A DNA stretch of 64,000 bases from the NCBI GenBank assembly GCA_036250195.1, contig JAVHZZ010000009.1:98586271-98650270 (forward strand), in the 5' to 3' direction. This document shows, piece after piece, positions 23,990 through 35,078 of the stretch (position 1 is the first letter of the stretch; the number at the start of each line of letters is the position of its first letter). Below the pieces are notes generated by a model that saw only the letters and a program-made list of their open reading frames with translations, ran no database searches and had not been told where the DNA came from. The DNA comes from Mixophyes australis (taxonomy: Eukaryota > Chordata > Amphibia > Anura > Limnodynastidae). The position numbers and the translations under genes are program-made.

Positions 23990-24690
23990 TCTTGCTTTGT
24001 TCACACAATCAACTTGGTGGTACAGAGCTTTTTGAAAAATGACAGGGATGTGCAGGAGATGCTGTCTGTGGGATGAAAATTTTTGGAACATTTCCCACAT
24101 TCTGCAACAACAAGTTGGAGAATGCAGCAGCTGCAAGAGCAATTTATTTTGCCCTGCCACCAACTAAAGCAAGAGGTGGTAACAAGGTGGAATTCCACAC
24201 TTTATATGCTTGTGAGGAAGGAGGAACAGCGAAAAGTCATTCACGCTTACTCCACAAGACATGACATTGAGAAACGAGGCGGAATGAATTTTAGTCCAGC
24301 ACAGTGGGGAATACTGTACTTTTTGTGCAAGGTGCTGAAACAATTCCAAGTAGTCACCAGTGAAGTGAGTTCAGGCACTGCTAGCTTGAGAAAAGTGATT
24401 CCCTTTATTAGACTTTTTGAAAAACAGCTTGAGAAATTGAAGGAGGAGATGAAACAAAGCAATTACGCTAAGTATGTCAGATTTGTAGATCAAGTACTTT
24501 ATTCGCTTCGCCAGGATTGAAGAGTTGTCAACATCTTGAAATCGGATCACTACATTTTGCTGACTATGCTTGATCCTAGGTTTAAGAGCTATGTCTATTC
24601 TTTCTTTCCAACTACCCCAGATCATAATGAGCTCCTGGTGAGCAAGTTGACAGTTGTCCCCTCCTTCAGTTTCTCAGGCTAATGCTGCTA
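23990..24690 (+). pseudogene. hAT transposase core, fragment
   Basis: hAT transposases cut and paste DNA. The frame 24083-24520 contains VVTRWNSTLYMLVRKEEQRK, close to the TRWNST motif of hAT/ZBED proteins. After a stop at 24520, translation continues in another register with LLTMLDPRFKSYVYSFF, the LDPRFK motif of the family (about 24557-24610). The region before 24083 shows related residues in a shifted frame (KIFGTFPTF). The C-terminal dimerisation domain is missing. This is a broken relic, not a domesticated gene. Confidence 0.8.
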
Positions 24691-24786
24691 GGAAAAAGCT
24701 AAGCTTTTCCATGAGACCCAGGGATGATGCAAATGAGTTAGCTTAGCTGCCTTTAGCCCATTATTAGCTTGTTTTGTGATGGCCCA

Positions 24787-24848
24787 AACAAACCAAGCAC
24801 TTCAGCCACAAAAATGGCACTCATTTTCGCTGAAGTGCTTGGTTTGTT
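24787..24848 (+). other. 20-bp perfect hairpin downstream of hAT transposase (copy A)
   Basis: The left arm 24787-24806 (AACAAACCAAGCACTTCAGC) pairs exactly with 24829-24848. The 22-base loop can add a second short stem (AAAATG with CATTTT). The same hairpin occurs at 58973-59036 with two changed base pairs that stay complementary. It lies just after the transposase remnant, in the would-be 3' UTR. Confidence 0.85.
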
Positions 24849-25305
24849 AAACTGTACCTGCTACCCCTCCTGTTTCTGTGTGAGTTTTTTAAACCTTTTT
24901 AACATATGGGTAGGTGGGAGGTCCCAAGGACAATTCCATCTTGTACCAATTTTCTTTTCTGCCACTGTTGTGTGGCAATGTTTCCTAGATGTGCTATGAA
25001 CTGCCATGTGCTTGTATCGTTGCTCTGTCGCTTAGCATCCAGCCAGCTCGCTGCAGTCTTTGGACGAAAGTGTATGAAAATAATATTCTGGCCTGTGACT
25101 TGGTCAAAATTGACTGGAAATTATTGGAAATTAGTGTTATTGAGGTTAATAGTAATGTAAATATATAAATAACAAAATATGTGATTTTGGTATATTTTAG
25201 CATTTTTCAAAAAAATACAGGTCAAAACAAAAACACGAACTTAAAACATATCAAAAACCATATTAAAAACAAAACACGGGAGTCAGTGAATATCTCTAAT
25301 ATTTA

Positions 25306-25585
25306 TAATGCAGAAGGCGGATCGGCATGATATACTAAAGCAGATGAAAAGCATTGAGAGCAATTGTGCTGATTCCTCTTGGCCCTAGGATCAATTGCTT
25401 GAATTTTTGTGAGCAATTTTCCCATGACAATGCCATGCAATTCCTTCATATATATCCTGCCCATGTGTGCACCTGGAGCTGAAGACCCTTTAGGAAGCAA
25501 TGGATTTGGTAACTTCCCTTGTAGTATTGTATTTATTAAAGATGAAGTCTGATGGTCTAGGTCATGCCACTGTACATTTACAAGT
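25306..25585 (-). other. Unrecognised ~95-codon open frame
   Basis: On the minus strand the frame 25303-25620 is open for 105 codons; about the first ten overlap the Tc1 terminal repeat, leaving about 95. It includes HDLDHQTSSLINTILQGKLP and GKLLTKIQAIDPRAKRNQHN, with ordinary mixed composition. I do not recognise the protein. The stop codon (25303-25305) lies in the target duplication of the neighbouring hAT. It may be a fragment of an older transposon, a captured exon, or chance. Confidence 0.25.
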
Positions 25586-26345
25586 GGCACAGTGCTGTAG
25601 AAGCAGATGTGTTTGGACACCCAGTGTAATTGACAGCCTGGGACTCCTTTCTGTTAATATACTGTATCTTTATTTTTGATTCTGAACTTTTTACTGCATA
25701 TCTTTTTTTAAATAAAAAAATGAAAATAAATGGCAATGATAAGATTAACACCCTAGAATTAATATTTGGTAGCACAGCCTTTGGTAAAAATAAATGCAAC
25801 CAACCACTTCCTGTGGCCATGGATGAGCTTCCTGCGCCTCTCTATTGGTAGTTTGGTCCACTCTTCTTGTTCAAGCTCTTCCAGTTCTCCCAGATTTGAA
25901 GGAGGCATTCTCCCAACTGCTGTTTTCAGATCTTTCCACAGGTGCTCTATAGGATTTAAATCTGTACTCATTGCTGGCCAATTCAGAACCGTCTAACGTC
26001 TTGTCTTGAAGCATTTGTTGGTGCTTTTTAAAGTGTGTTTGGGATCATTGTCTTGCTGGAAGGACCATGACCTTCCATGGAGATCCAGCTTTCTGACCCA
26101 GTGTTCAACATTGCGCTTCAATATGGCCTGATCTCCAGATTTTATGATGTTAAGAAAATGTTCAAGACACCCAGTGCCAGATACACTTCAGCAACTCCAA
26201 ACTATCGCTTAACTATCTTCATGTTTGATGATAGGGAAGGTGTTATTTTCATTTTGTTTTCTCTAAACATAGGGATTATGTGATTTACCAAAAGCACCAA
26301 AAGCTCGAACTTGGTCTCATCAGTCCACAGCTTAATAAATTTTTT
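25586..26345 (-). mobile_element. Tc1-like transposon remnant
   Basis: Reading the minus strand, the transposase motifs appear in order: LWTDETKFELL (about 26320), QQDNDPKHT-like sequence (about 26055), STDLNPIEHLWKDLK (about 25925-25971), then EEWTKLPIERRRKLI and a final KGCATKY. The terminal region near 25590-25620 (GTTTGGACACCCAGTGTAA) looks like a Tc1 inverted repeat. The opposite end was not found, and the reading frame is broken several times. Confidence 0.8.
25759..25971 (-). pseudogene. Tc1 transposase C-terminus
   Basis: The 70-codon frame begins MSTDLNPIEHLWKDLKTAVG and ends FTKGCATKY. DLNPIEHLW is the conserved block just before the last catalytic acidic residue of Tc1 DDE transposases. 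Upstream parts lie in other frames up to 26345. Confidence 0.85.
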
Positions 26346-26578
26346 CTGATTTTTGTATTTTATTCCACTGCAAAGCAAATAAATACATATGTGAATATTA
26401 TTTAATGACAACAATTTTTTGGAAGAAATGATGCAATATTATAAAATCTGCCAGGGTGCCATTTTTTTCTTTTATTGGTCACAACATGTATTTTATCAGC
26501 AGTAGTTGAAGAACCCTCAGTTGTTGTGCTTTCTGTCCTAAACAGATATTCGCTCGGCTACACTTGTCATTCTTGTAC

Positions 26579-27075
26579 AGGAGTCTATTTATTATTGGGC
26601 AAAAAGCCCTATGGCGGGAGAAAATGGCTTAGTGGTGCTATAGAAGGCAGTAATCCTTTTTGGTGATAATATTTGCCGGATCTTGCTGGCACTAGCATCC
26701 TAATACAAAGAACAGGCAAAACAATTTTACAAGGATGGCGAGAACAGAAGAAAGTTAATGAAAAAAAACGTAACTACTTTAATAAAGCATTTTTTCACTA
26801 ATTATTAGTTTTTGAAGATCTTACATTTTTTAAATAAACAGTATATATTTTTAATTTCTTAGCATTTTCTTTATTTTTAGCGGATCTGAAGCTGTGCATG
26901 CATGTTCTAGCTTCATGACTCATACATGAGCATATCTACTGAAACCTGCCTGACAAAGACTTATATTAACTCTTACCAGTATTGTCAAGTAAGCTGAGTA
27001 TCTTTTACTGATAAATATCATTGATAAAAAAAAAAATCATAGTTATCGCTGCTTGATAATAAATATGTCCCCCAG
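26579..27075. mobile_element. Possible MITE with AATAATAAATA termini
   Basis: The left edge AGGAGTCTATTTATTATTGG and the right edge, read inward CTGGGGGACATATTTATTAT, are similar inverted repeats about 500 bp apart. The interior has no coding signature. No clear target duplication was seen. Confidence 0.4.
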
Positions 27076-27079
27076 AATC

Positions 27080-27900
27080 TTTGTACTTGTGAATTACTGA
27101 TATTCAGCAGAAAATTCTGTATGTCTATCTTAGTAAAAGTAGTCAATTGTGAAACTGTGCTTTGTATGATAAACTATGTATGGTATGTTATATTATATAT
27201 AAAATAAAGTTTAGTGCGAGAATAATACAACTCTTGTTGAAATGGAAATAAATATATGTATATGTTATATTTGTAGGTTCATTTGATATTGCTAAGTATT
27301 AACATTTATGAAGTTTTTATGGAGTTTTGCATCATTAACCCTGTCTAAGCCATGCACTCATTAAATGTCATCAATTACACTACATTATTCTAGGGTAATA
27401 TGAATTGCTCTCAAGACAAATCATGGTAATGGTTTGCGGCTCAGGTTCAAAACATTTCATTCCATGTGGAGATTAAAATGGATGAGGCTTTTCTGCAACA
27501 CCATTTACATATCAACCAGAATAGTTCAATATGTAATTAACAGCTAAGATATCTCTGCAAATTTAAGATGTATAACTATTTTTAAAAAGAAAAAAGGTCT
27601 TTACTTTAAAAATGTTTTACCTGCATTTATAAGTGAAAACTCTTCCACAAAAAATAAGTTTTAAATACTAAATTTAAATTTTTATCTTAAAAAAGGGAAC
27701 TCACAGTTTACATCAGTTTTCTTTGGCTAAATTAACTTTTATTTTGTTCTTAAATATGTGAAACTTTACTCTTCACTCTGTAAATCAAGTAAATGTAACA
27801 TCTTTTCTCTAATTACAATTTGGACAATAATTTGGAATTAAACAAAGTGAATTCCATCTAAGATTCATAAATGAGGTATTGCCATGTTTTGCACATTTGA
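27080..27900. other. AT-rich stretch, nothing recognised
   Basis: No supported gene, RNA or repeat boundary was found here. Confidence 0.4.
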
Positions 27901-28679
27901 ACATCACACCACACTACACTATACTTCATAAGATGCTAGTCTGGGCCCCAGAATAGCATCTCATGATCATATTGTCAGTTTATTTTCAAGCAATGAAGAG
28001 ACTTTGTCTTTGTATCAATTCTATCTTGGCACTTCGGGATCTCAGTATAGTCTTGCACACTCTAATGTATGATCCTTTAGAGCCTTTACAAGAGGTTTCA
28101 CACAGGTGGCTTACACTAAAGTTGTATTTCTTGTGCCAATTACTACTGCATGTAGAAATGGGGAATTATATGCCTTAGGGTGCAAAGAGCCTTTCTTCAA
28201 AATCTATACAAACAAAGTGGTATTAAGAACTAACTCCTCTTTTCTGCCCTAAGAAGTTTCCATCTTCCATATCAATCAGGAAGTTGTACTACCATCTCTC
28301 TGTCCACAACCAGTGCAATCTCTGTCTATCTTTCTAAAACCAAGGAAAGCAAGAAGATCACATCTTTGCCATTCCTATGGGACCTCAGCAAGGACATGCT
28401 CCATCTAAGCAGACCCTTGTTATCTGGATTACAGAAGTCATTGCACGGGCATACCCAGGGCCTGATTAAGGGTTCCAGCCGCCCCAGGCTAACACATCTG
28501 TTGCCGCCCCCCCGCCCCCCCCGCGCGCGCGAGCGAGTGTCTCCCGCCCCAACCCATACCTATATGTCTATGTTTATACACAGTGTTCAAAGTGGAAACT
28601 TAGAACAGTTTTACAATCAAGGCAGTAGAAGTGGATGTATGGAATACCACAGCCTATCAGCCCACTTCACCACTGTGTG

Positions 28680-28735
28680 TGTGAGTGTACATATATGTGT
28701 GTGTGTGTGTTTTTACATATATATATGCAAAAAAT
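28680..28735. repeat. (TG)n/(TA)n microsatellite
   Basis: Short GTGTGTGTGT and ATATATAT runs lie inside the hAT at 28456-30764. Confidence 0.8.
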
Positions 28736-28768
28736 TGTAAAATATTAATTAATACATAAAAACACACA

Positions 28769-29083
28769 GGCCCTGATTCATTGAGGAAAGGAAATCCCCC
28801 AAAAATTGTAACTTTGCATGTCAGCAAAACCATGTTGCATTGGAGGGCGATGTAAGTTAAACTGTGGGGACAGGTTTATAGTTAGGGTAGGGCATGTCCT
28901 AGATCAACTTTAAAGTGCTGTGTAAACATAAAGCTAACAAGTATCTGTGTGCTACATGATAAAACAGGCAGTATTTAACTTATGTTCAAAATAATAAACT
29001 AATATGCATCCCTTGCATTGGAACATGGCTTTGCTCAGGAGAAAATTTACTCATTTTTTTGACTTACTTTCCTTAATGAATCT
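28769..29083. mobile_element. Palindromic MITE, decayed (copy 4)
   Basis: The left end GGCCCTGATTCATTGAGG and internal phrases (AAACCATGTTGCATTGGAGG, GGGCATGTCCTAGATCA) place it with 2535, 4096 and 18088. The right end stops at CCTTAATGAATCT without the CAGGCCC terminus, so no target duplication can be scored. It lies inside the hAT at 28456-30764. Confidence 0.8.
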
Positions 29084-29459
29084 CTGCAAACACATTAAAA
29101 TGTCACGACAGTAAAATTACACATTCAAAGATAGACAAATTGTGCCGTTCTCTCTTACCTGATCTTGCAGCGTAGACTACCTGATGTTCGCTCTTGCTTG
29201 TTCTTGAAGCGTTGTTGTCAGTTGTCTTCTGGAACCTTGGGGTCCTGTATTGAAAATGTGCAACAATTTTATTATAATGCAAAATGTTAACTAACCCTGA
29301 ATGATTCAAACACAACACTCCATTAGGACAAAATAAAACTACCCCCTAGTACAGGCACATATAGTCAATAAAATATATGAAAATTATTTGCAGTCATATA
29401 CTGATATCTACCAATCCCTGACAGTCAGCTAATTAATCCCCTTAGCCAATTAATAATTT

Positions 29460-30400
29460 TGATGTCCCCTGCAGCCTATCCCCCCCCCCTGAGTCATGAT
29501 CCCCCCCACCCCTAAGCCATGATCCCCACCTCCTAGACAATTAATAATATTGTTGCCCCTGTAGTCTATTTTCCACCCCAACATGAGTTATGATCTCCCC
29601 CCCTCATAGACATAAAATAATAATGATGCCCCCGCAACCTATTCCCCCTCCCTGAGTCATGATTTCCCCCCCCCAGATTGACAATAATAATGATGCCCCC
29701 GCAACCTATTCCCCCTCCCTGAGTCATGATTCCCCCCCCACATAGACAGTAATAATGATGCCCCTGCAACCTATTCCCCCCTCCCTGAGTCATGATTCCC
29801 CCCCCACATAGACAGTAATAATGATGCCCCTGTAACCTATTCCCCCCTCCCTGAGTCATGATTCCCCCCCCCACATAGACAATAATAATGATGCCCTGCA
29901 GCCTGTCCCCCCTTCCTGAGTCATTAATCCCCCCCCCATGGACAATAATAATGATGCCCTGCAGCCTGTCCCCCCTATCTGAGTCATTAATCCCCCCCAT
30001 GGACAATAATAACGATGCCCCTGCAGCCTATTCCCCCTCCCTGAGTCATTAATCCCCCCCCCATGGACAATAATAATGATGCACTGCAGCTTGTCCCCCC
30101 TTCCTGCGTCATTTATTCCCCCCCATGGACAATAATAACGATGCCCTGCAGCCTATTCCCCCTCCCTGAGTCATTAATCCCCCCCCATGGACAATAATAA
30201 CGATGCCCTGCAGCCTATTCCCCCTCCCTGAGTCATTAATCCCCCCCATAGACAATAATAACGATGCCATGCAGCCTATTCCCCCTCCCTGAGTCATTAA
30301 TTCCCCCCCCCCATGGACAATAATAATGATGCCCTGCAGCCTATTCCCCCTCCCTGAGTCATTAATCCCCCCCATGGACAATAATAACAATGCCCCTGCA
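29460..30400. repeat. ~63-bp tandem array with poly-C tracts, about 15 copies
   Basis: The unit runs CCATGGACAATAATAATGAT then GCCCTGCAGCC, TATTCCCCCTCCCTGAGTCA and a C7-C9 run. Units vary in C-run length and in ATTAAT versus ATGATT. Because 63 is a multiple of three, minus-strand frames (29566-30006, 30109-30390) stay open as Gly-rich repeats; these are not genes. Confidence 0.95.
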
Positions 30401-30510
30401 GCCTGCTTTTGACTTTAACTTACCTTGAAGATTGCCGGACTGGTCCTCTTCTGTCCCGTGCGACGCTCCGATGCTCCTTCCTTCTAGCAGGGCGGGCGCG
30501 ATCTGTCTGC

Positions 30511-30556
30511 TTAGTGTGATCACGTGAGATGTTAACATCTCACGTGATCACACTAA
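30511..30556. repeat. 46-bp perfect palindrome
   Basis: TTAGTGTGATCACGTGAGAT plus GTT is followed with no spacer by its exact reverse complement, centred between 30533 and 30534 on a GTTAAC. It contains two TGATCACGTGA segments. It lies between the 63-bp array and the right end of the hAT. Confidence 0.95.
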
Positions 30557-30654
30557 TCAGCGCACCGCGGCCGCACTGACAGCTAAGCAGAAGCTGTCAG
30601 CTGCCGCCTGCTAACCTACACAGAAGTGGACGGACGGGTTGAATCGGCCACAAA

Positions 30655-30668
30655 GGGGGGGGGGGGGG
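30655..30668. repeat. Poly-G run
   Basis: About 14 consecutive G lie near the right end of the hAT; such a run is prone to length error. Confidence 0.9.
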
Positions 30669-31079
30669 AAAGGAAATTTTCTTTTACTTTTACCAGCGCT
30701 GCGCCCCCCCAGACCCAGCGCCCCAGGCTGCAGCCTGGTCAGCCTGTTGGCTAATCAGGCCCTGGGCATACCACAAGAATGCTTTGAGAGCAGTGGTAGT
30801 TTCATGGGCATGTAGGGCTCAGGTCTCTGCAAAGCAGCAGGGTAGTTATCTATTCACACCTTTACTGGGCATTACCTGCTTGATGTGGAGTCTTCTATTT
30901 ATCCCCAGCTTGGGAGAATAATTTTCAGGCAGCCACTCAATAAAATTTCCAACTATGCATTCCAAGTGTTGATATTATTTTTTTTTGGAGCTCACCCTAT
31001 TTGCCACACATTGCTTGGGTACAAGCTCTTGTGTAGGCTGTCATGGAGTATTTAAAGGAAATGAAATTATTGGTACATA

Positions 31080-31950
31080 TAATATATACTTATTTCTTTC
31101 AATGTCATATGAAAAACTGCACAAAGTAAATGTAGTGTAAGTCTGATGCAATTACTGTTCAAGAATGATATGTTAATGTAACTTCAATGTATTTATTCAA
31201 AAGCGAAGTTATTAACGCACATGAATTTTCACTGTGTATATTTTTCACCAGAACAAAGAGTGTTACACATTACTATTATAATCATATCATCAAAAAGGTA
31301 TAGTATGGAATTTTCACAGTTCCACTAGCTAATTTGATAGTTTTGTTCAAAAACAATTATCACGCTATATTTAATGTCTTCTCTAACTGCTTTCTATAAC
31401 ATTGTAAATTTGAATGCAAATGTTCAATACAGTTTTAAATTCATATACAATATAGTATTATTTGAGACTAAAGCATTCCTCTGTTTGCATTTCTGAAATG
31501 TAGTTTGCAAATATATTCTGAAATTGTTCAACTCTGTGTAACTACTTGCGCACTGAAAATGATTTCATTCACCACTTTTATTTAACAATTATAAGCAAGA
31601 AGCTGCAATATTAAAATTACTTTTACTTTTAAATGACCAAGCTACAACTAGATGAAGGGGGAAAAAGGAAGCTGAGGAGAGAGAAATGAAGATAATGCAA
31701 AGTTTAGGAATGAGATTATGATCTTTGTCTTAGGGATGCATGTGTGTAGACTTATAAATTTGAGTAATTTTCCAACATGAAACATGTAATCCTGGTGTTT
31801 TTCCATATGCCAGATAACTCCTTAAACTTTTCTGAAGCCAGGGCAACAATTCTAGGTTGTACTACCCTAGTAGGGCATTTTCGATATCCAGCCAAGATAT
31901 TGAATCACATCTAATTTACATTAGCTTTAAGAGTTTTATCATGTGGTTTG
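31080..31950. other. AT-rich stretch, no recognised gene
   Basis: No coding or RNA signal is supported before the L1-like remnant that follows on the minus strand. The low-coordinate part of that element may extend into this region. Confidence 0.4.
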
Positions 31951-31959
31951 GCAATGTTG

Positions 31960-33670
31960 GTGTCTCCCATTTATGATTTTTGACTTTGTAACTGAAAATA
32001 GCATACAAATAAAAAAAATTAAATTATTGGGAGTTTGAGGGGTTTAGTAATAGTCAAGAGAACATCATCTGCAATTAGAGCTATTTTTTAATTGGAGATT
32101 TTTAATTCATACTTCTGTAATGCAGGATCAATAGTCATGGCAAATATCTATGCGGAGTTGTGATTGCCCTGTCTGGTTCCATTGTCCAAATCGAATATGC
32201 TCAAATATAAAGCCATTAGAGAATGCAAAGGAACGGTAAACTGTAAAGGGCTTTTATTGCTTAGAGAAATTTGCCCCTGTATCCTTATCCTGACAAGTTC
32301 TTCATCATGACCTGTAACAAAATCATCTATTGAATCCATAGCAAAGCCATATCTAACTGTACATGAATTTATATGATGAATAATGTTAACTGTGCATCAC
32401 TGTTAAGCACCTACATACATGGTATAAATCCTACCTGATCAGGGCCTATCAGTCTGGGCAAGAGAGGATTCAATGTATTCGCTAATACTTATACAAAGAT
32501 GTTAAGTTCTGTCTGTATAAATGAGATTGGGCTGTAGTGTAAGCAGTTGTTAAAGTTTTACCCTGGTTTCGGTACAACTGTTATTTTGTCTGTTGTATTT
32601 TTAAAGCGCTGAACCACTCATCGTCCAGGATATAGTTAAATGTGCGTCTTATATGACTGATAGGTCCATCTGGTCCTGGGATCTTAGATGGGTTTTGTGA
32701 TTTTATGGTGTTGCTTTCTTTACCTTCTATTACTTGTTTACGTATTCTCAGGATCAAAGATACATCCACTTAAGGTAACCCACACATGGATAAATAATGT
32801 GTTCTCCCAAAGCACCCAAGACTGCATGGAAATAATTGTCGAGACTATATAGAGTCATATTAAATATAAATGAAATTAATGCATCCAAGATTGTACTGCA
32901 TTTACCCTTTCATGGGTAGCCTGGGTGACCCTACACACTCTGACAGAGATTCAAGTAGACACAAGTCTTGTTGTTTATTTTCCCTCTTACCACAGCTTTT
33001 TGAGCTTCCCAAATCAAAGAGCCCCAGACCTCATTGTTCAGAATGTTTGGCAGTATTTTCATTTGAGACATCGCCTGTGTTCCCTGCCCACATTCCATAT
33101 GTCTGCCCTCAAGTAGATCAAGTGTAGACAGGAGAAGAAAGTCTAATCACATGAGGAAGGTTTAAAGGCTCGCCATGTGTTAAACCATCCCAGATCCTTC
33201 ATGTGTTGAGGGCTTTTGTACGGGAGGGGGTGGTCAAATTTGTGATTAAGTGGAAATGGGAAAAATTCTGATTTAGAATTGCATTCATATCCCCACAGGG
33301 TCCCTACAGAGTGTAGATAGCAGGGCAAATAAAAAATGGGTTCACTAATATTTGGAGAATATAATTTAACAAGAGTGACATCTCTAGGCCCCCAGTTATA
33401 TTAGTCTTCTTCATCCATTTGGTAATAAGATCATTCAAAATATTCAAAAGGCAAGGCATAATAGGATAGACACTCTGTTCTGTTAACTTTGGTGTAAAGA
33501 ATAGAATGCCATAGTATAGATTTTGGAGACAATGGATGGGTGAATGTCATTGTTAACAGGTGTTTCTTTTAGGAATACTATGCATCTTTAGTTTCCATAT
33601 TGTACATCATGCCAGAGGAGGGGGGATTAAGTAGCTTTACATTTAGGGAGATAAGTTTAATTGCTATTTA
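31960..33670 (-). pseudogene. L1-like LINE ORF2 (endonuclease + RT), decayed
   Basis: Read on the minus strand from 33670 down. The endonuclease opens with KLISLNVKLLN (about 33665-33630), then GDMNAILNQNF (about 33290-33260) and SRTKALNT, LSSPVY. The RT has PSKIPGPDGP (about 32700-32670), then NGTRQGN (about 32175-32160) and the catalytic ADDVLLTITKP (about 32085-32050). Many stops and frameshifts lie between. The order matches L1-clade ORF2 proteins, which nick target DNA and prime cDNA synthesis. The 3' end and poly(A) tail were not identified. Confidence 0.75.
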
Positions 33671-33679
33671 TACAAGATT

Positions 33680-34470
33680 TGCAGCCTGAGAATCTCAATT
33701 GTTTAAATAAGGCTACAGGGATTGCAAATATTAAGTTAATGTAGAAACCCTGATACAGGTAAAGGTTGGATAGGGAAAGGATGGGGAAATGTGAGGAGTA
33801 AGGTAAGGAGTTGGAGTTACTAAGAATAGAAAGATGAGCGGTGAAGGTAATTTTAAGGATGGGTGTACAGGAGATCACTAGCTCCAAATGGAAATTGAGG
33901 GATGAAGTAGTGTTTCAGGGTTAAAGGTGGTAGAGCATACAGCACAAACCCTGTAAGGTTGAGGTTCAGATGCAGTATGATAACACATATGGGGTAGGTT
34001 GCAGTAAATCCTATTGTGGATGACAAGTGGGATCATTAACTTCTGATGCAAGGGAAAATGTCATACTTTCCAAGACCTTTCAAAATAGAAGTGTCAAAGA
34101 CTACCCAATTGGGTTAAAATATGACATAGTAGCTAGGGATAACATATTTATGATGATGTCCAATCTTATCAAGAGTGCTTAGTTTTCTGTGTAGAGTTTA
34201 GGTATTCAACAGGGTTAGCTCATTCGCCTTAGGTTGATAAATGTAGTATGATATTTATGGGTATAATTGGAGTGTAATTAGATTACAGATGGGTGGCAAT
34301 GAGATTATGTGAATCAAGCTTTAAGTAGTAGAAGCGTAAGCAACTATTCTTAATGGTGTGGGTTGGGCTGACATTCACACAGTTTAACACATAAAGATAA
34401 ATGTACAATTGTCCATATGTTCATACACCTAGGCAGTGTGCGATGATGCAGTCACCTATTTCTCTGATGT
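33680..34470. other. Unassigned sequence
   Basis: This could hold the 5' part of the minus-strand L1-like element, but no ORF1 signature is visible. The minus-strand frame 33657-33887 only overlaps the start of the endonuclease. Confidence 0.35.
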
Positions 34471-34478
34471 GTCCTAAT

Positions 34479-35001
34479 TAGAGATGTTCACTGATCTCTG
34501 TGTTCTGGTTTTGGATCCGGATTAACTTTGTGTTTTGGTTATGGCAAAACCGCCCTTGCGTATTTTGGTTTTGCATCCCGATTTTATTCTAAAATCCCTA
34601 CTTTTTTTTTTTTTAAATCACAAATTTTTCCTTTTTTTCCCCCCCTACATTATTATTAACCTCAATAACACTAATTTCAAGTCATTTACAGTCAATTTTG
34701 GCAACTGGAGACTTTGAAGAACACTGTTACCCCTCCTCTTTCTATTCTACCTATGACGCTGCCCGACTGCACAAGAACTGTGCTACCCCTTCTGTGTCCT
34801 TCTGTGAAATGGCGCTGGATCGCCATGGAGGGCGGTACTTATAGAATCCAAAGCTCGCGAGATCCGAAATCCGATGAGGTAATGATAATGTTTGCCTCAT
34901 TTTCAATTCTGAGGGCGCGCAAAAGCCGTTTCGGCTCGGTACTCGGATCTGCTAGGTTTGGGTGTGTTCGGTTCACGGGGAACCGAACCTGAGCATCTCT
35001 A
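34479..35001. mobile_element. TAGAGATG-family hAT, short nonautonomous copy
   Basis: It starts TAGAGATGTTCACTGATC and ends, read inward, TAGAGATGCTCAGGTTCGG. Flanks GTCCTAAT (34471-34478) and GTCTTAAT (35002-35009) match at 7 of 8 bases. The interior shows repeated TTTTGGTT…CCGAT motifs and a GC-rich right part but no transposase; the plus frame 34714-34992 is not coding. It is a third member of the family at 23752 and 56085. Confidence 0.85.
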
Positions 35002-35078
35002 GTCTTAATTAGACATTTTAACATTTTAAAAAGAGAGCATGGAACTTGAGCGTAGTTCCACCCATTTTGAAGTCCAAG

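Larger units (their letters stand above)
23752..25298 (+). mobile_element. TAGAGATG-family hAT, internally deleted copy A
   Basis: An exact 8-bp duplication ATATTTAT flanks it (23744-23751, 25299-25306). The left end reads TACATGCTCGGACTTGG and the right end, inward, TAGAGATATTCACTGACTCC, matching the family at 34479 and 56085. The 3' portion shares GGACAATTCCATCTTG, TTATTGAGGTTAATA and a perfect hairpin with the 56085 copy. It keeps the catalytic part of the transposase but lacks the C-terminal dimerisation domain. Confidence 0.85.
28456..30764. mobile_element. hAT element, 2309 bp, CAGGGCCTGATTA termini
   Basis: The left end CAGGGCCTGATTAAGG and the right end, read inward CAGGGCCTGATTAGCC, are flanked by an exact 8-bp duplication GGCATACC (28448-28455, 30765-30772). 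It splits the recombinase between the codons for ARAY and the following block. It contains no transposase; its interior holds a C-rich start, a MITE copy, a 63-bp array and a 46-bp palindrome. GC content is well above that of the surrounding DNA. Confidence 0.9.
27963..30960 (+). pseudogene. DIRS-type tyrosine recombinase, broken and split
   Basis: DIRS elements use a phage-type tyrosine recombinase for integration. Block 1 (27963-28455) reads PLEPLQEVSHRWLTLKLYFL and later GHAPSKQTLVIWITEVIARAY. Block 2 continues in frame after the hAT (30773-30960) with RAVVVSWACRAQVSAKQ, then, after a shift, HTFTGHYLLDV, the block that normally carries the HxxR…Y region. The expected arginine/histidine context is degraded and there are stops in both blocks. 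The frame 27963-28178 is its longest open part. Confidence 0.75.
27960..31075 (+). mobile_element. DIRS-type retroelement fragment (tyrosine recombinase)
   Basis: Two plus-strand blocks of one recombinase gene flank a 2.3-kb hAT. Only the recombinase end of a DIRS-like element is visible; RT and RNase H were not found. The 3' segment after the gene (about 30985-31070, CACATTGCTTGGGTACAAGC) probably belongs to its terminal region. Confidence 0.7.

Noticed and set aside
29566..30390. Minus-strand glycine-rich repeat frames (146 and 93 codons)
   Set aside because: They follow the 63-bp C-rich array in register; poly-C tracts become poly-Gly. No protein family.
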